Shown one piece after another: positions 42,025-54,330 of a stretch of 64,000 nucleotides of DNA (positions are counted from its first letter, which is position 1; each line of letters starts with the position of its first letter). Both the position numbers and the translations under genes were made by a program. The notes under the pieces were generated by a model. That model was not told the DNA's origin. It did no database searches and was given only the letters and a program-made list of their open reading frames with translations. The stretch covers positions 287,108,200 through 287,172,199 of the forward strand of contig CM040125.1 of the NCBI GenBank assembly GCA_022559845.1, read 5' to 3'. This stretch comes from Amorphophallus konjac. Taxonomy: Eukaryota > Streptophyta > Magnoliopsida > Alismatales > Araceae.

Positions 42025-42651
42025 ATGGCTCCTCGTGTAGATTGGGATGGTATGCAACAAACAGTAGCTGGCCTTACTCAGGCATTGCAAACCATAGCGC
42101 AAGGTGGGGCAGGGGCAAGGGCTGGTGACCTAAATCGTAATTTCCGGAGTTTAAATCCTCCGCGATTCTATGGTTCATCTAATCCCGACGAGGTACAAAA
42201 TTGGATAGATGAAATGAATCGTATATTTGATGTCATCCAATGCACCGATCAGGAAAAGGTGCATCTCGCAACCTTTCAACTCAATAAAGATGCTCGCACA
42301 TGGTGGAAGTCAGTTCCGGCACCTCCGGCCAATGCACCTCATACATGGGATGGTTTTCTTACCATGTTCCGTGCCAAGTACTTTTCTGAGCACGTAAAGG
42401 AACGAAAGGCTATGGAGTTCGCCACTCTTCGGCAAGGAATGATGACGATTACTGAATATGAACTACAATTCTCAAGGCTTGCACCTTACGCACCACATCT
42501 TATCAGCACCGATTTATTGAAGGCAAATCGGTTTATGGACGGGTTACGACTCGGTTTCATTCAGCAGCTCGGGACCCAAAACATCCGTACTTATGCGGAG
42601 ATGGTTCAGTGAGCGTACCTATGTGAAAGGACCTTAGAGAAGGTCAAAAAA
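42025..42651 (+). pseudogene. A gag, capsid part
   Basis: From ATG 42025: MAPRVDWDGMQQTVAGL, then NPPRFYGSSNPDEVQNWI, ARTWWKSV, FLTMFRAKYFSEHVKERKAM and LRLGFIQQLG. This is the retrotransposon gag domain of Tekay/Del-like chromoviruses and is close to B's gag. A TGA at 42610-42612 interrupts it, after which the same frame continues into the next part. It would form the particle shell. Confidence 0.9.
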
Positions 42652-43770
42652 TTGAAAGGGAAAGGAGAAGAATCAAGCAGACGCTCAGATCGGCGTTATA
42701 AGAAAGCAAAATTCAGCATCACGGAGCCTTACAAAAGTTGTGATAGTAAGAAGAGATCCAGGAATGGGAATGATGGAAGTTCCAATAAACAAAAGAAAAT
42801 CAAGGAGGAGAAGGAGCAGGTCGCCACGGGTTACACATTTTGTGAAAAATTTGGCCATTCGACTGAGGGGTGTTGGAAGCGTCTCGGCGCTTGTTTACGT
42901 TATGGAAGTAGGGAGCATCGCATGCCGGAATGCCCCCTTATGAAGGACCAGTCATCTGGTGGAGGACACAGGAGGCAGGCTCGCCTCAATGCTGTTCTAG
43001 AAGAAGAGGAAGCGCCCAGGGATGATGGGCTTATGGAAGGTACTCTTCAAATTTGTTCTCGTCCTACATTTGTGCTATTTGATACGGGTGCCTCTCATTC
43101 TTTTAACTCCACTACTTTTGCTAAAACATTACCAATCGCATCAGTTCCCTTAACTTCAGACCTTGCTATTTTCACACCCTTAGGTTCTGGAACAAAACTT
43201 ACCGACTATTATCCTGATAGCGAAGTGATAGTAGAAGGTCATAATCTCCCCGCAAACCTAGTATGCCTTGACATGAAAGGTTATGATGTCATTTTAGGGG
43301 TAGATTGGCTTGTAGATCATGATGCTTATATCAATTGCCGAAATAGGATTATATCCTTTCGAAAGACCGGTCTTCCAAGATTCTCTTTTCTTGGCATCAA
43401 GTACAAGAAACACCCCACTATCATATCCTCACTTCACGCTTGCAAACTTATCTCGCGAGGATGTAACGCTTTTCTTGCTTCTGTCATTATCATAGAATCC
43501 GAAGAAATTAACATAGTAGACATCCCTATTGTAAATGAGTTCCTAGACGTGTTTCCATCAGAACTACCCAGTTTACTGCCAGAGAGGGAAGTGAACTTCA
43601 CCATTGAACTCATTCCGGGAGCAGCACCTGTTTCTATGGCCCCTTACAGGATGTCCCCCACAGAACTCAAGGAATTGAAGAAGCAGTTGCAGGAACTTCT
43701 GGACAAGGGTTTCATCAGACCTAGCATATCCCCTTGTGGTGCGCCGGTTCTATTTGTCAAGAGAATGATG
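42652..43770 (+). pseudogene. A nucleocapsid and protease
   Basis: A Lys-rich region, then two degenerate zinc knuckles (FCEKFGHSTEGC and CLRYGSREHRMPEC; each lacks one Cys that B retains). Next is the protease with the active site VLFDTGASHSF and the later VILGVDWL, and the RT leader ([52 protein letters not shown]). The frame is lost at about 43765 by a 2-nt loss next to GTCAAGA, so the next codons are in another phase. The same phase as gag shows a single gag-pol frame in the ancestor. Confidence 0.88.
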
Positions 43771-44410
43771 GTTCTCTCATGCTATGCATCGATTACCGAC
43801 GACTGAATCAACTCACAATTAAAAATAAATATCCGTTGTCGCGTATTGATGAGCTCTTCGATTAGCTTTCGGGAGCAGAATATTTCTCTAAGATAGACCT
43901 CAGATCAGGTTATCATCAGCTTAGAATTAAAGAAGATGACATTTATAAAACGGCTTTTCGAAGTCGTTATGGCCACTATGAATTCGTAGTGATGCCGTTT
44001 GGGTTAACTAATGCCCCAGCAGCATTCATGCAACTTATGAACAATGTCTTCCAGCCATATCTGGACCAGTTCATCATCGTCTTCATTGATGACATCTTGA
44101 TATATTCCAAGATGAAAGAGGAACATGAACAACATTTGAAAATAGCTTTACAAATACTTAGAGAACACAAGCTTTATGCCAAACTCAATAAGTGTGAATT
44201 CTGGCTCGAGGAAGTCTCATTCCTAGGCCACATTATTTCAAAAGAAGGTATTGCTATAGATCCTTCTAAGGTAGAAGCTGTCAAGAATTGGAGTCGGCCA
44301 ACGACTGTATCTGAAGTAAGAAGCTTTCTGGGTCTAGCTAGTTATTATAGGAGATTCATTAAAGACTTCTCAAAAATTACGGTTCCTTTAACTAGACTCA
44401 CAAGAAAAGA
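43771..44410 (+). pseudogene. A reverse transcriptase
   Basis: In frame 3 (43803 on): [14 protein letters not shown], a TAG near 43863, [31 protein letters not shown], the catalytic FIDDILIYS (both Asp kept), [15 protein letters not shown] and [13 protein letters not shown]. The polymerase core is well preserved apart from the stop and the shift before it. Confidence 0.9.
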
Positions 44411-45035
44411 AAATCCTTTTGTCTGGTCAAGGGAATGTGAGAAGAGTTTCCAAACTCTTAAGAATCATCTTATAATAGCTCCTATTTTATCACTACCAAT
44501 GGAGGGTGGTAGATTCGAAGTGTATACAGATGCGTCTGGCATTAGCTTAGGATGAGTTCTCATGTAGAATGGAAAATTAATCTGCTATTCTTCAAGACAA
44601 TTGAAACGTCACGAGGAAAACTATCCCGTACATGATCTGGAATTAGCAGCAGTTATTTTCACCTTAAAAATTTGGCGTCATTATCTTTATGGAGAAAAGT
44701 TCACGGTCTACTCGGACCATAAAAGCCTGAAATATTTATTCTCTCAAAAGGAGCTTAACATGAGGCAGAGGAGGTGGTTAGAATATCTCAAAGACTTTGA
44801 TTTTACTATTCAATATCATCCTGGCAAGGCTAATGCTGTAGCAGATGCACTCAGCAGAAAACCAATAGGTATGCTATCAAGTCTTATGATAAGTGTAACT
44901 AACCTTGTTCCTCAATTTGCTCAGTTGAACTTAGATATTGACATAAAGGAAGAAGATTATTTCATAGCTAATATCCGAGCTTAACCTACATTGATAGAAG
45001 ATCTGGTCAAGCTGTAAAATGATGATCCTATATTA
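44411..45035 (+). pseudogene. A RNase H
   Basis: Continues the RT frame: [28 protein letters not shown] (first Asp) and a TGA at 44553-44555 and TAG at 44565, then [22 protein letters not shown] (Glu), [14 protein letters not shown] (Asp) and [14 protein letters not shown] (final Asp). A TAA at 44982 and another near 45015 follow in the linker to integrase. It would degrade RNA in the RNA-DNA hybrid. Confidence 0.88.
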
Positions 45036-46240
45036 TTGGAAATTAAAGCCAATATGGAACAAAGGCCATATTTTTCTATTTCCAATGACGGAAGATTGTT
45101 ATTTAAGGGCCGAATATGTGTACCAGATCATGAGGCTACGAAGAAACTAATCCTAGATGAAGCGTATAATTCCAAATACACAATTCATCTAGGCAGAACA
45201 AAGATGTATCCAGATCTCAAAAGAAATTTCTGGTGGCCCAATATGAAGAAAGAAATAGCTGATTTCGTGTCTCGCTGTCTCACCTGCCAACAAGTAAAGG
45301 CAGAGCATTTTAGACTCGCAGGTAAATACACTCCTTGAGTATTCTCGAATGGAAATGGGAGAGTATAGGGATGGACTTTATTATGGGTTTACCCCAGACC
45401 AGAGGTGGACATGATGGAATATGGGTAATCATAGACCGATTGACTAAATCCGCACACTTCATACCAATAAAGAGTCGATGGTCTGTGGATATTCTAGCAG
45501 CATTATACATAAAGGAGATTGTCAAACTACATGGTGTCCCCGTCACTATTATATCCGATAGAGATCCTCGATTCACATCATAATTCTGGAAGGGTCTACA
45601 ACATTCACTAGGGACTAGATTGAATTTCAGCACAGCTTTTCATCCACAAACAGATGGTCAAACGAAAAGAACAAATCAGGTAGTAGAAGATATGCTCAGG
45701 GCTTATGTTATCGACTTTGGAGGTAGTTGGCATGATCACTTGCCTCTAGTAGAGTTTACATATAACAATAACTATCAGGCTAGCATACGAATGACACATT
45801 TTGAAGCTTTATATGGAAAAAGCTATCGATCACCAATATGCTGGAACAAAATAGGGGAAAAGTAATTTCTAGGCCCCGACCTTATAAGGGATTCTACCGA
45901 AAAGATCAAGCTCATTCAAGAAAGAATGAAGATGGCACAATATAGGCAAAAGTCTTATGCTGACAATCGAAGACGTGACTTGGAGTTTCAAGTAGGAGAT
46001 CATGTATATTTAAAGGTTTCTCCAGGTCGTGGTATTCGAAGATTTGGCATTAAAGGAAAGCTAACTCCAAGATTCATAGGCCTGTTTGAAATTCTTGAAC
46101 GGATTGGTGAAGTGGCTTACAAACTGACTTTACCTCCATAATTAGCAGGAGTTCATGACATATTTCACGTCTCTATGCTGAAGAAGTATGCATATGATCC
46201 TGACCATATTATCACTTATGACAATCTGAAGATTCAGAAG
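45036..46240 (+). pseudogene. A integrase, with Glu-to-Lys change in the catalytic triad
   Basis: The zinc domain ([31 protein letters not shown]) ends at 45338. The frame then shifts, and the core reads [10 protein letters not shown] (Asp), IISDRDPRF (Asp) and DGQTKRTNQ, where the third catalytic residue, Glu in B's DGQTERTNQ, is Lys. Stops follow at 45581, 45863 and 46139. The C-terminal domain reads FQVGDHVYLKVSPGRG, TPRFIGLFEIL and FHVSMLKKY. The gene is cut by B at 46245 and resumes at 56875. Confidence 0.9.
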
Positions 46241-46245
46241 GATAT
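46241..46245. repeat. Target-site duplication of B, left copy (GATAT)
   Basis: GATAT before the B LTR start TGTAGCAACC; identical at 56870-56874. Confidence 0.93.
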
Positions 46246-46349
46246 TGTAGCAACCTTGGAAAAATAAAGATTTTGAAAATGGATCAAATTAAAATAAAAG
46301 ATAAGTAAATAGATGACAAAGAGCCTAAATGGGTAACTCATTGATCAAG

Positions 46350-46580
46350 AAGACATAACGCCTTTGGTCAAGGCGCGACTTCGAAAAGAAACGCCCTTAC
46401 ATAAGGCGTTAATTTAGAAGGGACTCCTAGACAATAGGACGTCAAATTTCAAACGACGGGAAAAATAAAATTAAGGAAAGGAAATGAAACGCCCTCTACC
46501 TGGGCACGTTTTACATAAGTGACGACGCTCGCCAAGGCGTCAATTTAAATTCAACGCCCTCACTTAAGACGCTAATTCTG
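46350..46580 (+). repeat. Palindrome array 1 in B 5' LTR
   Basis: About six units of 18-22 nt with RACGCCCT and AGGGCGTY arms around a short spacer, often followed by AATTT. The counterpart in the 3' LTR is 53960-54185. Confidence 0.75.
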
Positions 46581-47224
46581 TTCGTGTTCTGTTCGAACCA
46601 GAACATTATCCAGGGAAGGTTTATGGATTAGTACGAGTCAGTAGAATATAGTAAGGACTCTATCATGGAAGTATTACTTCCAATACAACTCTAACCCTAT
46701 TAGGATTCCCAAAACCTTATAAGTAACCCCTTAATTGAACCCTAGAATCTATTTTGGACGATCGAGCCTCTGAAGAACCAGTAAGTGCTTCTTCTTCTGT
46801 CTTCAACCATGTATCGTAAAGACTATTGATCTTCTTTTCTTCTTTCTTCTGCAGTATACGGATGACCACCGTCATAGCTGAAGAACACAGGTTGGTTCTT
46901 CCTATTTTCTTTCTTTCTCTACTGATTAAGTATTACGAAGAATAATGTTCTTCCTCTTCCTCTGCAGGCTGCCTGCAGTGAGAACAAGTACTCCCCTTTT
47001 TGACTGAAGAACGAAGGCTCTTCGTCAACATCCTCTTCTTCTGTGTTGAACAGAGTATCGTAACCTCTTCAGTTTCTTCATATATCTTCACCAGGACCTT
47101 CGAAAGGTAGGTTTTCTCAAGAACGTAGCCCAAACCAACTCCAGTTGTTAGTAATACCTTCTGTCATACATGCATATAGTGTTATTATGGTTTCAGATGT
47201 TTTTTTTCCATGTAATTTTAAGAA

Positions 47225-47715
47225 GAAGCGCCCTTGACAAGGACGCTAATTTAAATAAGCGACCCACACTAGGGCGCTAATTATTATTTTGACGCCCTGC
47301 CCAGAAGTCGTCAATTACATGTAATTAATAAATACCCACATATAAAATTTAATATCTATATAACCATGAATCTAATATATTGCATGAGTATACCTGTGAA
47401 ATCCTGCTATTTTTCCTGTCATGATCATGTACCCCCGTTCCTGAAATATTATTATATGAAAATTGGTAAATTCTTGAATTCACGACCTCGTCTAGGTCGT
47501 CTATTATTGAACTGACGCCCCAGACCAGGGCGCTAGTTGACAAGTAACGCCCCTGTCCAGGGCGCGTTTTTGTAAAAATTCCAGAATATTGATTTTTTTT
47601 GCAGAATAGAAATATTGAAGGGACGACTAATGTATAAGTCGTCAAATTGTAAATAAACGCCCCTGAGTAAGGCGTTAATTGGTTAATTAATGACTTAGCG
47701 TAAGTCGCTATTTTC
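47225..47715 (+). repeat. Palindrome array 2 in B 5' LTR
   Basis: About nine further units, for example AACGCCCCTGTCCAGGGCGCG-like and ACGACCTCGTCTAGGTCGTC-like stretches. The latter keeps pairing with a changed core, which suggests paired changes. The counterpart is 54830-55320. Confidence 0.75.
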
Positions 47716-49269
47716 TGTATTAATGTTTTATACTGGTCACTGTCAACCGAAGGGTTTTATATATATCTATATTTCTATATCGGCACTATATCTCCACTCC
47801 GTGAGTATAGTCCCACGTTTCTACGATGATTTATCGCATTACCCTCTCAATTCTCATTGACATACAAGCTCTCCATTGGACATTCCGTTCCTTTGGACTG
47901 GCGAGTTAGTCATAGAGACCTCCGTAAGTCTCCTCGCAGCCTTGGATTCCCTCAAGGCCGACTGAGCTGGTTGTACCATAAAAACCCATTACATTATTTG
48001 ATTACCATGTCACTCTAAAGAAACATGGTATACCGGCCCTCATGTTATGCAAAGTGTGTATCATGAGAATTCTCTTAATGGGATGAGGTTATCATGCCCT
48101 TTGATGATGTTCTTGTAAACCCCAATTCTATATCAACATTGTCATGATGTTCTTGTAAACCCCAATTCTATATTCAACATGATGTTCTTGTGGACCTCAA
48201 TTCTATATTAAGAATGAGGACGTCTTGCCATTGATGTGCTGTTCATGTGGACCTCAATTCTATATAAAGAGTGTCCATACTTGTTGGTCATGGTACCCAA
48301 GCTAGGGAACCAATTCCACCTAGTTTTATCGATAATCGTGATTATACCATTATTATCGTCATTCTATGTCAAGTGTCATATTTTTGGACTCTATTCTTTC
48401 AAAGTCTATCCTACGTGTCTACAAGCTTTATCCTTGAAATTTCATATTGGCTATATACAAAAGTGGATGTTAAAATACATGATTAATGCCTGTGCATATA
48501 GGGCCCGATCTGGTCCTAGGAGGAGCACCCGAAAGTACTTGTGCCCATGGGAGTTGATTGATCACGGTATTGGCATTATACCGAAGTGTATGACTAGCTT
48601 TATTGAACATTACACAAATCTTGTACTTGTACTTGACTTGATATTACATGACTTGCGTGGCCCGAGGAAGGGTAATTGTATACTTGCTTGACTTGAAATG
48701 AAATAGCCAAATTCCAACATGGCATGATGAATACACTTGCTTGAATATCTTGATATCTTTTGATATAAGATCTTGAAAGTTCATGACTAGTTCTCGTCGC
48801 TATCTTATTGTTATACACTCTCTCTATCTTATCGTTTTATGCGAGCATGTATAGCTATAGTGCATTCATGAAAGATGTAATCACTTGAACCCTTGCTAGT
48901 TCTTGAGATATAATTTCCTACTGAGTGTTTGCTCACTTAGTATTTTCCTACTTTTCAGGTAAGTCCGACGATGAGGGAACTCAAACGGATGGGGAAAATC
49001 AAGAGTGAAAGAGATAGAGCTTCTTCCGTGTTATCAAGTCTTTTTCATATTTTCTTGAGTCAACTTTGTATTTTTCCCTTTATTTTCGTTAGTACTCCAA
49101 AGGTTTGTAATAGACATATTCTTATGAAGAAATTATGGATTGGGTTACCTTTACTTTTGCGCATCTCTGATTTTGGTGTCGAATACACTAATACTCTGAT
49201 TGACATGATTGATATAAACTCGTCACGCGTCTCCGGGTATCTTCCGCTCTCGGGGCATGACAGTTTTTT

Positions 49270-49281
49270 TGATATCAGAGC
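49270..49281 (+). other. Primer-binding site of B (Met-tRNA, one mismatch)
   Basis: TGATATCAGAGC, seven bases after the LTR end; the canonical site is TGGTATCAGAGC. The leader to 49424 shows no other feature. Confidence 0.8.
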
Positions 49282-49424
49282 CTAGGGTATTCAATTCCTA
49301 AGAAAACCCAAGTCCAAGGATAGGTTCAAACCTTTAACCAGTGAGATTGGGTAGAACCAAGGGTTGAGTTAACTTAAAAGCCCTTAACGCGAGTATATAC
49401 TAATATAGTTATTGTAATTGTAGG

Positions 49425-51077
49425 ATGATGGCTGCCGAACGTGCTCAGTGGCGCAACATGCAGCGTACACTTCAAGGCATGACTCAAGTGCTGCAACAAG
49501 TAGCACATGGAGGTGCACAACGAGCCAGAAGTCTCCACCAAGTCTTCAAGAACATGAACCCTCCCAAATTCATGGGTTCTACTGATCCGGATGACGCAGA
49601 GCACTGGATCAGAGAGACGGAGCGTATATTCCGTGTTATGCAATGCACGGATCAAGATAAAGTCTTATTAGCTACTTTCCAACTAGAAAGGGATGCCCGA
49701 TGCTGGTGGGAGTCAGTCGAAGCTACTATAAATCAAGACCAAATTACTTGGGAAGAATTTGTTGAACATTTCAACAATAAATATTTTTCAGACCGAGTCC
49801 AAGAAAAGAAAGCTACCGAATTTGCCGCACTCAAGCAACGGTCATTATCAGTGGCGGAGTACGAGGCATAATTCTCTAGATTGTCTCGGTATGCTAAGCA
49901 CTTAGTTAGCACTGAGAAGATGAAAGCTAGGAGGTTCCTAAATGGGCTCAGGCCCCAATATATTACCCAGCTGGCACCAATGGATATTCAGGTCTACTCA
50001 GAGATAGTACGCCGAGCTCAATTGTTAGAAGATGCCACGGAGCTATCAGATAGAATCCGTGGGAAGGATAAGAAGGAACAAGTTACAAGTTCGGGTTCCT
50101 TTAAACCCAACTTCAAGAAAAGGCCTAGCACTGGAGGTACTTCTTCTCAAGACCAAAAATTTAAGAAGACCAAGCCCTTCTCTATCACTACTATACCTTC
50201 GAATATAATATGCAAGCATTGTGACAAGGCTGGTCATAAAGCCGAAGAGTGCTGGAGGAAACTTGGAGCATGTCTCCGTTGCGGGAGCCGTGAGCATCAG
50301 ATTCCCGATTGCCCATTACTTAATGATCAAACCGGTGACGGGAAGCGCCCGGTAACCAAAAACGCTCATCTTCATGCAATTAAGGAGACCGAAGAAGAAG
50401 AAGGCGGACTAGTAGAAGGTACACTGAGAGTTTGTTCCAAGTATGCACATGTCTTATTTGATACGGGTGCATCACATTCTTTTATTTCCAAGAAGTTTGC
50501 TAACCCACTACCTATGGAACCAGAATGGATGAAAATAATTTTATCTACTCCTCTCGGAAACGAAACCAATATTACTCACCATTATCAAAACTGTGAAGTC
50601 TTGGTAAAAGGAAGAAATCTCCCTATCGATCTCATATGTTTAGATATAAAGGAGTATGATGTCATACTTGGAGCGGATTGGTTATCCAAATATCAGGCAA
50701 CAGTCGATTGCCGCAATAGCAAGGTTACTTTCAAGGACTTTCCAGAACTAGTCTATTCTAGCCCTAAGAGTCGAAGCGAGTCACCTCTTATTTCGGCTCT
50801 CCGAGCTAGCAAGCTAATAAGGAAAGGATGTGTATCTTTCCTTGCATTTGTCACGATTAAGGAGGCTCAGGAAACTAAGATAGAAGACATCCCAGTTGTG
50901 CAAGAATTTCCGGATGTGTTTCCGGAGGATTTGCCTGGATTACCCCCGCAAAGAGAAGTGGCCTTCACCATCGATTTAGTTCCTGGTGCGGGTCCCGTTT
51001 CTAAGGCACCTTATAGAATGTCCCCTGCTGAACTCAAGGAGTTAAAGGAGCAATTAATGGAACTTCTTAAGAAATGA
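49425..51077 (+). pseudogene. B gag, nucleocapsid and protease (one reading frame, two stops)
   Basis: Starts at ATG 49425 (MMAAERAQWRNMQRTL). The capsid domain has MNPPKFMGSTDPDDAEHWI, ARCWWESV and FNNKYFSDRVQEKKA. A TAA at 49869-49871 stands where related gags have Gln. The frame continues with SRYAKHLVSTEKMKARRF, two intact zinc knuckles (CKHCDKAGHKAEEC, CLRCGSREHQIPDC), the protease active site VLFDTGASHSFI and VILGADWLS, and the RT leader (FPDVFPEDLPGLPPQREV) to a TGA at 51075-51077. All pieces share one phase. A single read-through-free frame is the norm in this lineage. Confidence 0.93.
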
Positions 51078-53777
51078 TTCATTAGACCGAGTAATTCCCC
51101 GTGGGGAGCGCCTGTATTATTTGTAAAGAAGAAAGATGGATCCATGAGGTTATGCATCGACTATCGACAGTTGAATCATCTCACTATCAAGAACAAGTAT
51201 CCACTGTCGAGAATCGATGAGTTGTTTGATCAAATTTCAGGATCCAAGTACTTTTCCAAAATTGATCTTAGGTCGGGATATCATCAGTTAAGAATCAAGG
51301 GTGAGGACATTCATAAGACTGCATTCAGAAGCAGGTACGTCCATTATGAATTTGTTGTTATGCCTTTCGGACTAACGAATGCCCCTGCTGCCTTTATGCA
51401 GTTAATGAATAGTATATTCAGGCCTTATTTGGATCAATTCGTGGTGGTCTTTATCGATGATATATTGATTTATTCCGAGACCAAGGAAGAGCATGAGGAG
51501 CATTTAAGGGTTGCATTACAAATATTAAGGGCAAACCAATTGTATGCAAAACTCAGCAAGTGTGAATTCTGGCTTGAGGAAGTGACTTTTCTCGGGCATG
51601 TTATATCAAAGGATGGCTTATCAGTAGATCCATCAAAAGTTGAAGCTGTAAGAAATTGGGAAAGACCAACCAATACTAGCGAGATCCGAAGTTTCTTAGG
51701 TCTTGCCGGCTATTACAGGCGATTCATCAAAGATTTCTCTAAGATCGCCGTACCACTTACAAGGTTAACTCGCAAGGAGATCCGTTACGAATGGAGTGAG
51801 GAATGTGAAAGAAGCTTCCAAACTCTCAAGGATCATCTTACTACAGCTCCTGTCTTAGCTTTACCAATAGAAGGAGAGAAATTCGAGGTATACACTGATG
51901 CTTCTGGCATTGGCCTCGGATGTGTTCTAATGCAACAAGGAAAGGTTATAGCTTACTCTTCTCGTCAATTAAAGAAGCATGAAGAGAACTACCCCGTCCA
52001 TGACTTAGAATTAGCCGCGGTAGTATTTGCACTAAAAATCTGGAGACATTACCTATATGGAGTGCAGTTTACTGTATACTCCGATCACAAGAGTCTCAAG
52101 TATCTCTTCTCTCAAAAGGAACTAAATATGAGGCAAAGACGTTGGCTAGAATATCTCAAGGACTTCGACTTCAATATGCAATATCATCCCGGAAAGGGTA
52201 ATCATGTAGCAGATGCCCTTAGTCGAAAGCCGAGAGCACTGTTAGCCAATTGTATGATTCAAGAATGGAAGTTGTTGGAGCAATTCTCTGAACTCAATGT
52301 AAGCGTGGACACAGACTTTCAATGTGTCACATTGTCTCATATAAGCATTCAGCCAGACCTATTAACTGAAATACAAGCACTTCAGGATAATGACCCAATA
52401 TTAGTGGAAATCATGGGCAAACTAGAAGGACAATCTGATTTCCAAATAACTTGTGAAGGAAGATTAATGTTCAGGAATAGAACTTGCATACCGGATTGTC
52501 CCGAGTTAAAGAAGAAGATATTAGATGAAGCTCATAGATCAAGGTACACGATTCATCCTGGATCTACCAAAATGTACCAAGGTGTGAAGAGGAATTTTTG
52601 GTGGCCCAACATGAAAAGGGAAATAGCGGACTACGTGTCGCGCTGTCTCACATGCCAACAGGTCAAGGCGGAACACCAAAAACCTGCTGGAAAATTACAT
52701 CCTCTAGATATTCCCAAATGGAAGTGGGAGAATATTAGCATGGATTTCATCATGGGTTTATCTAAATCAAAAGGAGGACATGATGGAATATGGGTTATTA
52801 TTGACCGATTGACTAAATCGGCGCATTTCTTGCCAATAAAGAGCCGATGGTCAGTGGATGTTTTGGCTGCATTATACATCAAGGAAACAGTAAGATTACA
52901 TGGTATTCCTATTTCAATCGTGTCTGACAGAGATCCCCATTTTACTTCTCATTTTTGGAAGGGACTACAACATTCGTTGAGAACAAGGCTTAACTTTAGT
53001 ACAGCTTTTCATCCTCAAACGGATGGTCAGACCGAGAGAACAAATCAGGTGGTTGAAGATATGCTCAGAGCTTGCATCCTTGATTTCGATGGAAGCTGGC
53101 ATGATCACTTGCCGTTGGTGGAATTTGCATACAATAATAGCTACCAGGCAAGTATACAAATGGAACCTTTCGAAGCTTTATACGGAAGGAGTTGCCGATC
53201 ACCCTTATGCTGGGACGAAGTTGGAGAGAAACAACTGCTAGGTCCAGACATGGTAAGGGTTACCACTGAAAGAATACAAATGATTAGAGAAAGACTGCAA
53301 GTTGCTCAGTCTAGGCAAAAGGCTTATGCCCATACAAGAAGGAGAGATCTTGAATTCCAAGTTGGAGATCATGTATTTCTAAAGATATCGCCTGGACGTG
53401 GCATACGGAGATTTGGTGTTAAAGGCAATCTTACACCAAGATTCATCGGACCCTTAGAGATACTGGAACGAGTTGGCGAGGTTGCTTATCGCATCGCATT
53501 GCCTCCACAACTGTCCGATGTACATAATGTATTCCACATATCTATGTTGAAGAAGTATGTACACGATCCATCACATATTATTGATCATGGAGACTTAGTG
53601 ATCTAGAAGGATCTCACATATGAGCAGAAGCCTATGAAGATACTAGATCGTGAAGTACGTACCCTAAGGAATAAGGCTATTCCCATGCTTAAGGTACAAT
53701 GGAATAAGAACTCCGAACGTGAAGCTACATGGGAGACCGAGGAATCCATGAGGAAGCGATTTCCAGAATTATTTTAA
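51078..53777 (+). pseudogene. B pol: RT, RNase H, integrase and chromodomain-like tail
   Basis: Same phase as gag. [48 protein letters not shown] and catalytic FIDDILIYS. RNase [36 protein letters not shown] and VADALSRKP. Integrase: zinc site ([22 protein letters not shown]), then [17 protein letters not shown] and DGQTERTNQ with the Asp-Asp-Glu triad complete, and [20 protein letters not shown] at 53604-53606 precedes the tail (ILDREVRTLRNKAIP, REATWETEESM), a chromodomain-like region that in chromoviruses guides integration to heterochromatin. The stop is TAA 53775-53777. Only this stop and the one at 51075 break it. Confidence 0.94.
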
Positions 53778-53837
53778 GGTATATATTCTACACTCTCCAC
53801 TTATATATACTATTGAATTTGGGGACCAAATTCTTTT

Positions 53838-53850
53838 AAGTGGGGGAGGG
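53838..53850 (+). other. Polypurine tract of B
   Basis: AAGTGGGGGAGGG directly before the 3' LTR. Identical in A at 57091-57103. Confidence 0.92.
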
Positions 53851-53959
53851 TGTAGCAACCCTGGAAAAATAAAGATTTTGAAAATGGATCAAATTAAAAT
53901 AAAAGATAAGTAAATAGATGACAAAGAGCCTAAATGGGTAACTCATTGATCAAGAAGAC

Positions 53960-54185
53960 ATAACGCCTTTGGTCAAGGCGCGACTTCGAAAAGAAACGCC
54001 CTTACATAAGGCGTTAATTTAAAAGGGACGCCTAGACAATAGGGCGTCAAATTTCAAACGACGGGAAAAATAAAATTAAGGAAAGGAAATGAAACGCCCT
54101 CTACCTCGGCGCGTTTTACATAAGTGACGACGCTCGCCAAGGTGTCAATTTAAATTCGACGCCCTCACTTAAGACACTAATTCTG
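53960..54185 (+). repeat. Palindrome array 1 in B 3' LTR
   Basis: Includes a 21-nt unit at 53995-54015 (AACGCCCTTACATAAGGCGTT, with outer arms pairing) and a 22-nt unit at 54027-54048 (GACGCC and GGCGTC arms), plus about four weaker ones. Confidence 0.78.
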
Positions 54186-54322
54186 TTCCTGTTCTGTTCG
54201 AACCAGAACATTATCCAGGGAAGGTTTATGGATTAGTACGAGTCAGTAGAATATAGTAAGGACTCTATCATGGAAGTATTACTTCCAATACAACTCTAAC
54301 CCTATTAGGATTCCCAAAACCC

Positions 54323-54330
54323 TATAAGTA
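54323..54330 (+). promoter_or_regulatory. TATA-like box in B LTR
   Basis: TATAAGTA, present in both LTRs (46718-46725 in the 5' copy), upstream of a pyrimidine-rich leader-like stretch. Confidence 0.5.

Larger units (their letters stand above)
46246..49262 (+). repeat. 5' LTR of element B
   Basis: 3,017 bp, TGTAGCAACC to GGGGCATGACA. It has a TATAAGTA box near 46718, two palindrome arrays (about 46350-46580 and 47225-47715), a triple direct repeat of GATGTTCTTGTAAACCCC type near 48105-48200, and the A/B conserved block. Open frames inside (for example 48236-48691) are repeated in the 3' LTR and look incidental. Confidence 0.95.

Noticed and set aside
48236..48691. 151-codon plus-strand frame in B's 5' LTR (copy at 55842-56297)
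   Set aside because: Present only because both LTRs are copies. It has no recognisable domain and overlaps non-coding LTR repeats.
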